A stretch of 64,000 nt of DNA from Candidatus Wallbacteria bacterium (GTDB taxonomy: Bacteria; Muiribacteriota; JAQTZZ01): the NCBI GenBank assembly GCA_028687545.1, contig JAQTZZ010000007.1, positions 85,252-149,251 on the forward strand. The letters are read 5' to 3'. The notes below the pieces were generated by a model that saw only the letters and a program-made list of their open reading frames with translations, ran no database searches and was not told the origin of the DNA. Both the position numbers and the translations under genes were made by a program. Of the stretch, positions 52,993-61,380 are shown one piece after another; the stretch's first letter is position 1; the number at the start of each line of letters is the position of its first letter.

Positions 52993-53068
52993 TGGTGGAG
53001 GATAGGGGAGTTGAACCCCTGACCTCTTGACTGCCAGTCAAGCGCTCTCCCAACTGAGCTAATCCCCC
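52993..53068 (-). tRNA. tRNA-Ala (anticodon GGC)
   Basis: The cloverleaf folds by eye: acceptor GGGGGAT/ATCCTCC, anticodon arm CTTGA-CTGGCAG-TCAAG with anticodon GGC, a T arm containing GGTTCAACTCC, discriminator A and an encoded CCA. The alanine identity pair G3:U70 is present. The 5' end lies only 2 nt beyond the stop of the 53071-54132 gene, so it is probably cut out of the V-ATPase operon transcript. Confidence 0.95.
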
Positions 53069-53070
53069 GT

Positions 53071-54132
53071 TCAGGTAAGCAGCGTGGCCATTTCGGCCGT
53101 CAATTGCTGCATGGCATTAAATATATACCAAATACGCTCAAGAGAAATCAAATTCTCCGCTTCCTCGCTTCTACCAGGTACCAGGACCTTGAAGCGATTG
53201 TTGGAATAATATTTTTTGGCAAGGTACGGAATCAGGTCGCAGTTGAACCCGAGCCTGAACATCACACGTCCGAACATGCCGAATTCAAAATACTTCCACT
53301 TGATGTCTTCCTTGATGTTGAGCTGGAAATGATAAAATTCAGCGAGCCTTTTGAGCATCTGCACGACCTTTTCCGTAAGCAGTGGAAATTCCGCCAGTTT
53401 CTCTTCCATCTCTGAAAAGAGCGGGAGCAGGCCGCGCTGTTCGAACAGTTCGTACTCCAGCTGTTTTTCGATCACCAGGGCCAGCAGTTTGAAATATTCG
53501 TCCGACTCCAGCGCGTTGATCTCCTCAGGATAACCCTCTTTTCTGAAAAAGACCCTGCCTTTCCAGGATGAAGCCGAGACCGAGACCTGATAAGGCAGGA
53601 AGCCGTTATTGATCAGGGTGGTGTTGCAGAATACACAGCAGTCCAGGACTTTGGCCCAGCCCAGTATCTCCTGGTCCCTGCTGCAGACAAGCACTTCGTC
53701 TCCAGGCTTCAGGTCGGAAAGCAGACGCAGGGTAACTTTGAAGCCAAGCACCTCCTTGACCACGAACTCTTCCCAATTCACCTTGTCTACTTTAATCAGG
53801 TAGAAATTGCGGTTTTCTTTGAGCTGCTTGATCAGAGGGGCAAACTTTTCGATCCGTGCCAGTGTATTGAAAGCACCTTTGGTGAAGATCAGCTTCTGCT
53901 GATGGAGGTATTCAAGAAAATCCAGAAATTTACGGTCCTCTCCCTTGCCGAGCTTGGTTTTCTTCTCAGTATAATATGACAATCGCTTCAAAGCGCTGTC
54001 AGGAAAAAATTCCGGGTTGGTAAAGAGAATTCCGAGATAATCGGTCAGCCGTTCCGAAGAAAATTTCAGCTTCTTCTTCTTCTCCCCGGAAGAAAATTCC
54101 AGATTTACTTCTCGCATCGCCGGAGTTTTCAT
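53071..54132 (-). CDS. Unrecognised protein at the end of the V-ATPase operon
   Basis: A 353-residue soluble protein, charged and helical, with no signal peptide or transmembrane segment. It starts MKTPAMREVNLEFSSGEKKKKLKF. A possible small beta domain (LLSDLKPGDEVLVCSRDQEILGWAKVLD, about 140-170) is followed by FCNTTLINNGFLPYQVSVSASSWKGRVFF and a helical C-terminal third. I recognise no family. It overlaps the 54129-54311 ORF by 4 bp and so is translationally linked to the V-ATPase genes. A role in assembly or regulation of the ATPase is only an inference from position. Confidence 0.75.
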   Translation of the reverse strand: MKTPAMREVNLEFSSGEKKKKLKFSSERLTDYLGILFTNPEFFPDSALKRLSYYTEKKTKLGKGEDRKFLDFLEYLHQQKLIFTKGAFNTLARIEKFAPLIKQLKENRNFYLIKVDKVNWEEFVVKEVLGFKVTLRLLSDLKPGDEVLVCSRDQEILGWAKVLDCCVFCNTTLINNGFLPYQVSVSASSWKGRVFFRKEGYPEEINALESDEYFKLLALVIEKQLEYELFEQRGLLPLFSEMEEKLAEFPLLTEKVVQMLKRLAEFYHFQLNIKEDIKWKYFEFGMFGRVMFRLGFNCDLIPYLAKKYYSNNRFKVLVPGRSEEAENLISLERIWYIFNAMQQLTAEMATLLT

Positions 54133-54311
54133 TTGGAATGGGGAACTTCTAATGCCCCGACATCTACAATCTCAATCGCCTTATTCTGGATATCCCTCCG
54201 GAAATTCACGACTTCCTCTTCCATGTTGGCCATTACTTCAGCAGAGACATTTTCCAGGTCGATCTTCAACTTGGTGAACGAACGCTTTATCAGATTGTCT
54301 ATCCTATTCAT
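54129..54311 (-). CDS. Small helical protein (60 aa) in the V-ATPase operon
   Basis: A short gene (MNRIDNLIKRSFTKLKIDLE...) predicted to be a single amphipathic helix with an acidic middle (MANMEEEVVNFRRDIQNKAIEIVDVG). It overlaps atpD upstream by 8 bp and the 353-residue gene downstream by 4 bp, which supports it being real. No family recognised. Confidence 0.65.
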   Translation of the reverse strand: MNRIDNLIKRSFTKLKIDLENVSAEVMANMEEEVVNFRRDIQNKAIEIVDVGALEVPHSK

Positions 54312-54924
54312 TTCTTCTCCTTTTTAACACTTTGCGCATGAAGAAGTCTTCGCGGTCGATTTCTTCCAGGACTTCCTCGATGAATTTCAAGGTTTCCTCG
54401 TATTGGGGCAGGATAATATATTCAAGGGCATTCACTCTTTTCATGACTTTTTTCAGTTCGAATCCCAGTCTCCACAGCCTGGTCTCCACTTCGATCAGCT
54501 CGAACAGCAGCTTCATGAATTTCTGCATTTCAATCAGGAAAAGGTCCAGATGGGAGGAGTTGCCTATCAGCGAATGGGCGGTGGATAGGTTACTCGTACT
54601 GAAATTGATGGTGGGGAAGATCACTCCAATGAAGGATTTTTCCAGCACTGTGAGCTGATATTGCTTATGCCTTGCAACATTAGCCGAGCAGAGAGCCCGC
54701 TCTCCATTGAAAATCTGGGCTTTATAATAAAACCTGAAGATTTCCGGCAGAGTCCTGTTCAGTTCTTCCCTTTTTTTCTGGGCTGCTTCAACGATCTTCA
54801 TTATCTCAGCGATCAGCACCCTCTTTTTTTCATCCAGCAGTTTATGCCCCTGCTGAACAAAACGATACTCGATCTTGAGTTTGATCAGGTTGCCTTTAGT
54901 GGGGGTAACTGGAAGTTTAGACAT
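54304..54924 (-). CDS. atpD: V/A-type ATPase subunit D
   Basis: A 206-residue central-shaft subunit. The N-terminus SKLPVTPTKGNLIKLKIEYRFVQQGHKLLDEKKRVLIAEI is the family hallmark, and long antiparallel coiled-coil helices form both ends (ALEYIILPQYEETLKFIEEVLEEIDREDFFMRKVLKRRR). It rotates inside the A3B3 head and links it to subunit F and C. It overlaps atpB upstream by 8 bp and the small 60-aa gene downstream by 8 bp. Confidence 0.96.
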   Translation of the reverse strand: MSKLPVTPTKGNLIKLKIEYRFVQQGHKLLDEKKRVLIAEIMKIVEAAQKKREELNRTLPEIFRFYYKAQIFNGERALCSANVARHKQYQLTVLEKSFIGVIFPTINFSTSNLSTAHSLIGNSSHLDLFLIEMQKFMKLLFELIEVETRLWRLGFELKKVMKRVNALEYIILPQYEETLKFIEEVLEEIDREDFFMRKVLKRRRNE

Positions 54925-56287
54925 TTCTGTAATATTTCCCTATTTCTTCTTCAGTCACTCTGGTCAGTACCTGTTCAGGAAGAGACTTGAGCATTTTCCA
55001 GCCCAGGTTCAGTGTTTCCTCGATGCTGCGGTTCTCGTCAAATTTCTGGCAAACGAACTCGCGCTCGAATTTCTTGCCGAAATTGAGGTAAGCGCGCTCC
55101 ACTTCGTTCAGCTCCTCTTCGCCGATCACCGAAGCCAGGGATTCCACATCCTTGACCTTGGCATAGCAGGCATAGAGCTGGTTGGCGAGGTGGGGATGAT
55201 CGGCGCGGGTGAAGCCTTCACCGATGCCGTCTTTCATAAGTCTGGAGAGGGACGGCAGCACATTGATCGGCGGATAGAAACCCCTCATATGCATTTCGCG
55301 TGAAACTACGACCTGTCCTTCAGTGATGTAGCCTGTCAGATCCGGTATCGGATGGGTGATGTCGTCATTGGGCATCGAAAGGATCGGAAGCTGAGTGAGT
55401 GAACCTTTCCTGCCGTGGATTCTTCCTGCACGTTCGTAGATCGAAGAAAGATCGCTGTAAAGATACCCGGGGTAACCCTTGCGGCTCGGGATTTCTCCTT
55501 TGGAGCTCGCCACTTCCCTCAAGGCTTCGCAATAATTTGTGATATCCGTAATCACCACCAGCACGTCCATTCCGAGTTCAAACGCCATGTATTCTCCTGC
55601 AGTCAGAGCCATTCTGGGAGTAACGATGCGTTCAACCACAGGGTCCGAAGCATAGTTCAGAAACATGACGACTTTTTTCAAAGCTCCGGTCTGTTCGAAA
55701 TTCTGGCGGAAAAAAGATCCGACATCGTGCGAAATGCCAACTGCAGCGAAGATGATGGCGAAGTTGTCAGGGTTGGCTTCTCCTGCTTGATTCACGATCT
55801 GGGCGGCGATCAGGTTATGAGGCAGTCCGGCTCCTGAAAAGATCGGCAATTTCTGTCCCTTGATCAGCGTGTTCATGGCATCGATGGCAGTGACACCAGT
55901 CGGGATGAATTCCTTGGGATAGGCTCTGGCCATGGGATTGATCGGATAGCCGTTGATGTTGAGATACTGGTCGACAGCGGGTTCAGGCAGGTTATCGATG
56001 GGGTGGCCGACTCCATCGAAGATCCGCCCCATGATTTCAGGTGAAACGCCGAACATCAGCGGTTTCCCAGTGAAAGTGACGCTTGTGGAATCCAATTTCA
56101 GGCCTGAAAGGTTCTTGAAGCTCTCGATGATGGCGATATCATAACTGACATCGAGCACCCGTCCATATGCTTCGAAATTCTCGGCCTTCACGCGCACAAG
56201 CTCACCGTAACTGACTTTGCCTGGATTCTCGATGGCGAGAAGCGGTCCGCCCAACTTATTGATTTTCTGGAACTTGATGTTTTCCAT
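54917..56287 (-). CDS. atpB: V/A-type ATPase subunit B
   Basis: A 456-residue non-catalytic nucleotide-binding subunit of normal length. N-terminal beta-barrel (GGPLLAIENPGKVSYGELVRV), a degenerate P-loop region PIFSGAGLPHNLIAAQI, and GSLTQLPILSMPNDDITHPIPDLTGYITEGQVVVSREM near residue 300 mark it. It alternates with subunit A in the hexameric head. Upstream, 151 bp of structured, probably inserted DNA separates it from atpA, the only large gap in this operon. Confidence 0.97.
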   Translation of the reverse strand: MENIKFQKINKLGGPLLAIENPGKVSYGELVRVKAENFEAYGRVLDVSYDIAIIESFKNLSGLKLDSTSVTFTGKPLMFGVSPEIMGRIFDGVGHPIDNLPEPAVDQYLNINGYPINPMARAYPKEFIPTGVTAIDAMNTLIKGQKLPIFSGAGLPHNLIAAQIVNQAGEANPDNFAIIFAAVGISHDVGSFFRQNFEQTGALKKVVMFLNYASDPVVERIVTPRMALTAGEYMAFELGMDVLVVITDITNYCEALREVASSKGEIPSRKGYPGYLYSDLSSIYERAGRIHGRKGSLTQLPILSMPNDDITHPIPDLTGYITEGQVVVSREMHMRGFYPPINVLPSLSRLMKDGIGEGFTRADHPHLANQLYACYAKVKDVESLASVIGEEELNEVERAYLNFGKKFEREFVCQKFDENRSIEETLNLGWKMLKSLPEQVLTRVTEEEIGKYYRNV

Positions 56288-56438
56288 AGAGCCTCTTTCA
56301 AAATGTTGTTTGCGCTATACCTTGAGTAGACATTTTGTTAGAGGCTCTTGGAGCACTAACAAAACTCTTGAATTGGATTAGCTTGCAATGATCATTATCA
56401 CGTTGAAAATCGAGTTTTGCAAGTGTCTCCATGCTGTC
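56288..56438. repeat. Structured insert between atpA and atpB
   Basis: A 151-bp block rich in inverted repeats: 56288-56305 with 56331-56348 (AGAGCCTCT...AGAGGCTCT, 16 of 18 pairs), TTTTGTTAG (56333-56341) with CTAACAAAA (56356-56364), and CTTGCAA/TTGCAAG further on. A 44-codon ORF (minus, 56298-56432) runs through it, but its product has no recognisable features. It looks like an inserted repeat element or an mRNA-structure spacer. Confidence 0.6.
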
Positions 56439-58211
56439 TTACCCCTGGTAAACTTTGATCAGATCGTGAATTTCCTGCACGGCCTCTGCGATCACGTCTT
56501 CTATCTTCTCTACCTCATCGTTGCCGATGGTGTGCTTGATTCTCTGGATCTTGATGGCTGAAGGGAGCTCCACCAGCTTCTTCACCGGTATTTTGTATTT
56601 CAAGGCTTTTTCCGCCTCATCATAGAAACTGCGGATGGCCTTCATCATCAGGAACTGCCTGCGCATCGAAGCGTACATGTCTATATGTTCATAAGCGTTC
56701 TGCTGCAGATAGCCTTCTCGCAGGAATCTGGCGGTTTCCAGGATCAGCTTCTGATCCTCTGGAAGTGAGGATGCTCCCACAATTTTAACTACTTTTTCCA
56801 GCTTGCTTTCTTCCTGCAGAATGTTCATGCAGAAGCTTCTGAGCTTTGGAAAATCCGGTGAGACTTTCTCTACAAACCAGTGGTCGAGTTCGGCCAGGTA
56901 TTCCGAATAGCTGGTAATCCAGTTGATGGCCGGGTAATGCCTTGCGCTCGCTAAAGCTCTGTCCAGGGCCCAGAAACAGCGGGTGAATCGCAGGCTGTTC
57001 TGGGTGACAGGTTCTGAAAAGTCGCCTCCTGCCGGAGAAACTGCTCCGATGATGCTGACTGAAGCCTCCTTATTGTTAAGTGTGACTGTAAAACCGGCCC
57101 GTTCGTAAAAATCCGCAAGCCGCGAAGGCAGATAAGACGGGAAGCCACCTTCAGCCGGCATTTCTTCCAGTCGTCCGGAAATCTCGCGCAGGGCTTCGGC
57201 CCATCTGGAAGTGGAATCCGCCATGATCGCGACATGATAACCCATGTCCCGGTAATATTCGGCGATCGTGATGCCGGTGTAGATCGAGGCTTCGCGCGCT
57301 GCCACAGGCATGTTCGATGTGTTGGCGATAATGATGGTCCGTTCGATCAGAGGAATACCGCTCTTAACGTCCATCAGCTTAGGAAAATCCACCAGCACTT
57401 CCGTAATTTCATTCCCACGCTCACCACATCCGATGTAAACTATGATATCTGCGTCTGCCCATTTGGCAAGCGCATGCTGCGTCATGGTCTTGCCTGTCCC
57501 GAATCCGCCCGGGATAACTGCGCAGCCGCCCTTGGAAATCGGAAAAAATGTGTCGATGATCCGCTCGCCGGTAATCAACGGCACTGTGGAAAGGTGCTTC
57601 TCCCTGACGGGCCTGGGAAGTTTTACCGGCCATCTGTGATAAAAAGGAAGTTTTTTCTCTTCCCCATCTGCAGTCTTGATCACGATCATTTCCTGATCAA
57701 CTGAATATTCTCCATCTGGAGCCACTTTTACGATAATCCCGGATATATCCGGCGGTACCAGAGGGAAATGTTTGATCAGCCTGGTTTCCTGGATTTCACC
57801 TACCACTGATCCGGCTTCGATCCTGTCTCCGGCTTTGACTTGAGGTTTGAACATCCACTTTTTCTTCCGGTTGAGCGTATCGGCAACTATCCCTCGAGTG
57901 ATGTAATCTCCGCTGAGTTTTTTTAGGTCTTCCAGCGGGCGGCCCACTCCATCGAAGATGTTCCCCATCATGCCCGGGCCAAGCTCCAGCGAAAGAGGAC
58001 AGCCAGTTCCGTAAACATTACCGCCGGGTATCAATCCAACAGTGTCTTCATAGACCTGGATTGTAGCCTTCTGATTGTCGATTTCGATGGCTTCTCCCAG
58101 AAGTTTCTCCTCTCCCACCATCACGAGTTCCATCAGTTTCAGATCCTTGACTTCCTGCAGTTTCACCACAGGCCCGTTTACCCGATAAATTTTTCCGACA
58201 ATTCTATTCAT
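56439..58211 (-). CDS. atpA: V/A-type ATPase catalytic subunit A
   Basis: A 590-residue catalytic subunit of normal length. The bulge domain is about 110-190. The P-loop is GGFGTGKTMTQHALAKWADADIIVYIGCGERGNEITEVL near residue 235. The adenine and arginine-containing regions include MADSTSRWAEALREISGRLEEMPAEGGFPSYL near residue 330. It hydrolyses or makes ATP while coupling to ion flow through I and K. It overlaps atpE by 8 bp upstream; the downstream gap to atpB holds the structured insert. Confidence 0.97.
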   Translation of the reverse strand: MNRIVGKIYRVNGPVVKLQEVKDLKLMELVMVGEEKLLGEAIEIDNQKATIQVYEDTVGLIPGGNVYGTGCPLSLELGPGMMGNIFDGVGRPLEDLKKLSGDYITRGIVADTLNRKKKWMFKPQVKAGDRIEAGSVVGEIQETRLIKHFPLVPPDISGIIVKVAPDGEYSVDQEMIVIKTADGEEKKLPFYHRWPVKLPRPVREKHLSTVPLITGERIIDTFFPISKGGCAVIPGGFGTGKTMTQHALAKWADADIIVYIGCGERGNEITEVLVDFPKLMDVKSGIPLIERTIIIANTSNMPVAAREASIYTGITIAEYYRDMGYHVAIMADSTSRWAEALREISGRLEEMPAEGGFPSYLPSRLADFYERAGFTVTLNNKEASVSIIGAVSPAGGDFSEPVTQNSLRFTRCFWALDRALASARHYPAINWITSYSEYLAELDHWFVEKVSPDFPKLRSFCMNILQEESKLEKVVKIVGASSLPEDQKLILETARFLREGYLQQNAYEHIDMYASMRRQFLMMKAIRSFYDEAEKALKYKIPVKKLVELPSAIKIQRIKHTIGNDEVEKIEDVIAEAVQEIHDLIKVYQG

Positions 58212-58821
58212 ATTTCTTTCTCAGGTAATTCTCCATGATTGACTTGATCGTTTCCTTCCTGGAAATGATGATCGCTTCCAGGCTGGAATCAACAACCTTC
58301 CTGCGTTCGGAATCGTAAAGCCTGACTCCGAATCCGAAAGGCTCCTCCTCGATGCTTACCTCAATGTCTTTCTGACGCTCAAGGATCCATCCCCTGAGGC
58401 GTTCCTTGAGATCCTTGTCCTGTTGATCGAGGGTCACAATGATTTTCTTCTCTCCCAAGATGGCCAGTGAACGATCCAATATTCTGCAGAGCAGCTTGAA
58501 ATAGATCTCACGATTCTTATGGATCATGGCACATCGTTCGAGAAACTTCGCCCTCACTTCCTTGGTGACTGCCAGTCTGTAAAAAAGTTGGGCCTTCCTT
58601 ACTTCATATTCAGCGGCCGAGACAAGCTTGCGCGAATCCCGTTTGAATGACAGGTAAGCTTCAAGACGGCGCTGCCTGTGCTGCTTCAGCATCAGTTCAA
58701 GGGTTTGCTGTACGAGCAGTTCGGCTTCAGTTTCTGCGCTTACAACCACGTCTTCCGCGCGGTCTTCGGCTTTTTCCATGATTTCCTTGGTAAGATAAGC
58801 TATTTTTTCCGATGTCTTCAT
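58204..58821 (-). CDS. atpE: V/A-type ATPase subunit E
   Basis: A 205-residue peripheral-stalk subunit. The N-terminal half is a long charged helix (AEDRAEDVVVSAETEAELLVQQTLELMLKQHRQRRLEAYLSF); the C-terminal half is a mixed globular domain (EEEPFGFGVRLYDSERRKVVDSSLEAIIISRKETIKSIM). Together with subunit H it forms the stator stalk. Start and upstream stop share one base (TAATG), and the 3' end overlaps atpA by 8 bp. Confidence 0.85.
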   Translation of the reverse strand: MKTSEKIAYLTKEIMEKAEDRAEDVVVSAETEAELLVQQTLELMLKQHRQRRLEAYLSFKRDSRKLVSAAEYEVRKAQLFYRLAVTKEVRAKFLERCAMIHKNREIYFKLLCRILDRSLAILGEKKIIVTLDQQDKDLKERLRGWILERQKDIEVSIEEEPFGFGVRLYDSERRKVVDSSLEAIIISRKETIKSIMENYLRKKYE

Positions 58822-59120
58822 TACAAATTGACTCCCAGAAAACGCATGATCTGTTTTGCAACTCCACTATCCTCAGCAGGATTCTCCGGATCAGGAAAAG
58901 TGAAGATGATTTTTTCGCCACGCAGGTTGATACTGGCTACTTCGTCGGAAAATTCGCCGGCGAATTTCCTCGGCAGAATAATCACCCCTGTGTTAGGATT
59001 CTTCAATTCAGTGAGCAGCAGTTCCCTGGCTTTTTCGCTGTTTTCGACAACCACGCCGGGAAACCCGACTGAGCCGAAAAACATCACCAGGGAAAGATCA
59101 CCGATCACTTTAGCCTGCAT
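58821..59120 (-). CDS. atpF: V/A-type ATPase subunit F
   Basis: A 99-residue Rossmann-like protein (MQAKVIGDLSLVMFFGSVGFPGVVVENSEKARELLLTELKNPNTGVIILPRKFAGEF). This fits subunit F of the central rotor, which binds D. It sits between K and E, sharing one base with each neighbour's start or stop, as usual for this operon. Confidence 0.85.
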   Translation of the reverse strand: MQAKVIGDLSLVMFFGSVGFPGVVVENSEKARELLLTELKNPNTGVIILPRKFAGEFSDEVASINLRGEKIIFTFPDPENPAEDSGVAKQIMRFLGVNL

Positions 59121-59440
59121 CAGATTCTGCCCAGAATCATGATAGCCGTGATCAGGCCGTAAATTGCGATACCTTCAGCGAGTCCCACGATGATCAGAAG
59201 CTTACCGATCAGTTCCGGTTTTTCCGCCAAAGCACCGACTGCAGCAGATCCGGTCAGACCGACTGCGATACCCGCACCGAGCGAACCCAGACCCACCACG
59301 ACCGCCGCACCCCAGAAAGCCGCACTCTGGGCACCATCGGTTGTAATCTTGGTGGAGGTTTCAGCAGCAGCCAGCATATACGGGGATGCCAGCAACGTCA
59401 GCACCGCGAGCAGAAGCATGACAGAGATTCCTTTACTCAT
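59120..59440 (-). CDS. atpK: V/A-type ATPase subunit K (proteolipid, rotor ring)
   Basis: A 106-residue proteolipid. A hydrophobic signal-like start (about 1-26) precedes two membrane helices: AAFWGAAVVVGLGSLGAGIAVGLTGSAAVGALAEKPELIGK and LLIIVGLAEGIAIYGLITAIMIL. The ion-binding carboxylate is the glutamate in GLAEGIAIYG. The motif lacks the P/E-T/S residues that mark known Na+ rings, so H+ is more likely, though this is not certain. It overlaps atpI upstream by 4 bp. Confidence 0.93.
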   Translation of the reverse strand: MSKGISVMLLLAVLTLLASPYMLAAAETSTKITTDGAQSAAFWGAAVVVGLGSLGAGIAVGLTGSAAVGALAEKPELIGKLLIIVGLAEGIAIYGLITAIMILGRI

Positions 59441-61380
59441 TCGACCCCCTTGTGAATTGTGAGCGGGGAGAATTTTTCCCCACCGCCATGATAGAATTTT
59501 GAGAAAAACTCATAATATTCAAGCCTCAAGGCCTGGATACCTACGATCACTCCTTCCATCACCAGCACCAGCAGATTGCCGATCACGATGGTCGGATATT
59601 CAGCATGATATGAGGAAACCATGCGGGAAATCTGGAAAACGGCCAGCATCAATGCCATGTGCGCCAATGCGAAGGCCGCCACCCTGATATAGGAAATGGT
59701 ATTGCTGGCGAGGCCGAGCAATACTTCATAGAATTCCATGAAACTTTCGAAAAGGTGTCCGGGAGCCAGTTTATGCCTGTCCATTTTCCCCAAAAAAACG
59801 GAGAAAATGAAATCACGGAACAGAAAAATCACTGAAGCGATCGCCACGAGCGTGCCGCTCAGATAAATCAGTGACTTGCTGGAATTAAGCACAGAAAAAG
59901 CCAGCATCAGGGATGACAGGTAGAAAGTGAAAGTCACAAGTCCGAACTTTTCAAAAAACACGCCGTATAATTCATTTCGCTGTAAGTTGTTCAGAATGGT
60001 GAGAATCATTCCGAGGGAAAGCTGGAACGCGCCGAGCAGTATCGCTACAATAAAAAAGGTCTGCTGATGTCCGGCGTTTTCCATCGGAGAGAACTGAACT
60101 GAAGGAAACAAGTAATACATTTTCTCAAAGCCGAAAAAGCTTCCATAGAAAAGACCGAAAATCATCGCAAAAAAACCGCAGCTCTGGATCACATTCCCGA
60201 TCGATCTGGGTATGCCCAGGTAACTGGAAAAGGTCCTGAGAAGAAATCCGCAGAGTGCAAGCACCGCACCCTGACCTGCATCTCCGAACATCATCCCGAA
60301 CATCAAAGGGTAGGTGAGGGCGATCAGAGGAGTGGGGTCGATTTCTGATGCAGCAGGATGTCCGAAAGTATCTGTGATCAGTTCGAATGGTTTGACTGGA
60401 GCAGGATTGTTCAAAAGCACCGGAACATCTTCATGTACCTCGGTTTTTTCCCGGGTGATGATCAGGGGATGCGGAAATTCCTGCTCTGCTTTCTCGCAGA
60501 ATTCATGCATTCTTGAAGCCGGGATATAACCAAATACGGCTACTGTTTCATCTGTATAACCGAATTTCTTTCTGGACTCGAGGAACAATCTGTTCAGGAA
60601 CACGACTGACTTGGAATCGATTAGTTCTTCCATGCTCCCGTTACGGATCATTTCCATCTGCTCGTAAAGATCCTCTATGTGATTTTCGTTTTCTGCGATC
60701 AGAGCTTCAAGCTTTTTAATCATCTCAGCGGGTGTTCCGGCATATTCCAGAGGGAACTCGGCTTCCATGAAAAACAGATTTTTCAGACTGTTATCAATTT
60801 TCTGGGCATGGTTTTGCGTACTGATCAATACGACCGCAGTACTGTCCCCAAGCTGTGCAAGCTTAATCGCGATCAGCTCTGGAATGTTCAGAAGGCTGTC
60901 CAGGTTTTCAGCTGTAGAGAGCGGAAGTTTTCCAACCTTGAAGTAAAGGTAATTCAGGCTGTGCCATTTTTTGATATCCAGACTGAGGCTGGAAATTCCA
61001 GAAAGTTTGCGGATGTCTTCCCTGAGAGTTCCATTATAATTTTCCAGGTCTCCAATCTCCCGCAGCAGCTTGTCAATTTCTTCACCAAGATGCATGATGC
61101 GTCCAGCCAGATTGTTCCGCACATGATCAAAATTTAATCGTTCAGCCACTCTTCCCCGTTCATGGGAAAGGGAAAATATCTTAAGAATATCAATCAGCTT
61201 GTCGTCGGCCTGCTTGATCTTATCTTCATAAGGATGGTAGTGCCCGGTCTTGAGCCCAATTCCCTCGTGGACCTGAAACAAATGAACGGCAGCACGATCT
61301 CCAAGAAATTCAAACAATTCCTCTTCCCATCTGTGAAGCGTGATCAGCGACACTTTCTGCAGCTTCTCAGGCAGAAACAT
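59437..61380 (-). CDS. atpI: V/A-type ATPase subunit I (membrane stator)
   Basis: A 647-residue protein. The ATG at 61380 (MFLPEKLQKVSL) is favoured over an upstream TTG. The N-terminal half is cytoplasmic and partly coiled coil (about 1-320); the C-terminal half has about seven transmembrane helices with PLMFGMMFGDAGQGAVLALCG, GFFAMIFGLFYGSFFG, the buried arginine in ASNTISYIRVAAFALAHMALMLAV and LLVLVMEGVIVGIQALRLEYYEFFSKFYHGGGEKFSPL. It supplies the half-channels next to the K ring. It overlaps atpC by 14 bp and atpK by 4 bp. Confidence 0.95.
   Translation of the reverse strand: MFLPEKLQKVSLITLHRWEEELFEFLGDRAAVHLFQVHEGIGLKTGHYHPYEDKIKQADDKLIDILKIFSLSHERGRVAERLNFDHVRNNLAGRIMHLGEEIDKLLREIGDLENYNGTLREDIRKLSGISSLSLDIKKWHSLNYLYFKVGKLPLSTAENLDSLLNIPELIAIKLAQLGDSTAVVLISTQNHAQKIDNSLKNLFFMEAEFPLEYAGTPAEMIKKLEALIAENENHIEDLYEQMEMIRNGSMEELIDSKSVVFLNRLFLESRKKFGYTDETVAVFGYIPASRMHEFCEKAEQEFPHPLIITREKTEVHEDVPVLLNNPAPVKPFELITDTFGHPAASEIDPTPLIALTYPLMFGMMFGDAGQGAVLALCGFLLRTFSSYLGIPRSIGNVIQSCGFFAMIFGLFYGSFFGFEKMYYLFPSVQFSPMENAGHQQTFFIVAILLGAFQLSLGMILTILNNLQRNELYGVFFEKFGLVTFTFYLSSLMLAFSVLNSSKSLIYLSGTLVAIASVIFLFRDFIFSVFLGKMDRHKLAPGHLFESFMEFYEVLLGLASNTISYIRVAAFALAHMALMLAVFQISRMVSSYHAEYPTIVIGNLLVLVMEGVIVGIQALRLEYYEFFSKFYHGGGEKFSPLTIHKGVE

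Noticed and set aside
56298-56432. 44-codon ORF between atpA and atpB as a real gene
   Set aside because: It runs through inverted repeats, has no ribosome binding site I trust, and its product matches nothing; kept only as part of the repeat feature.
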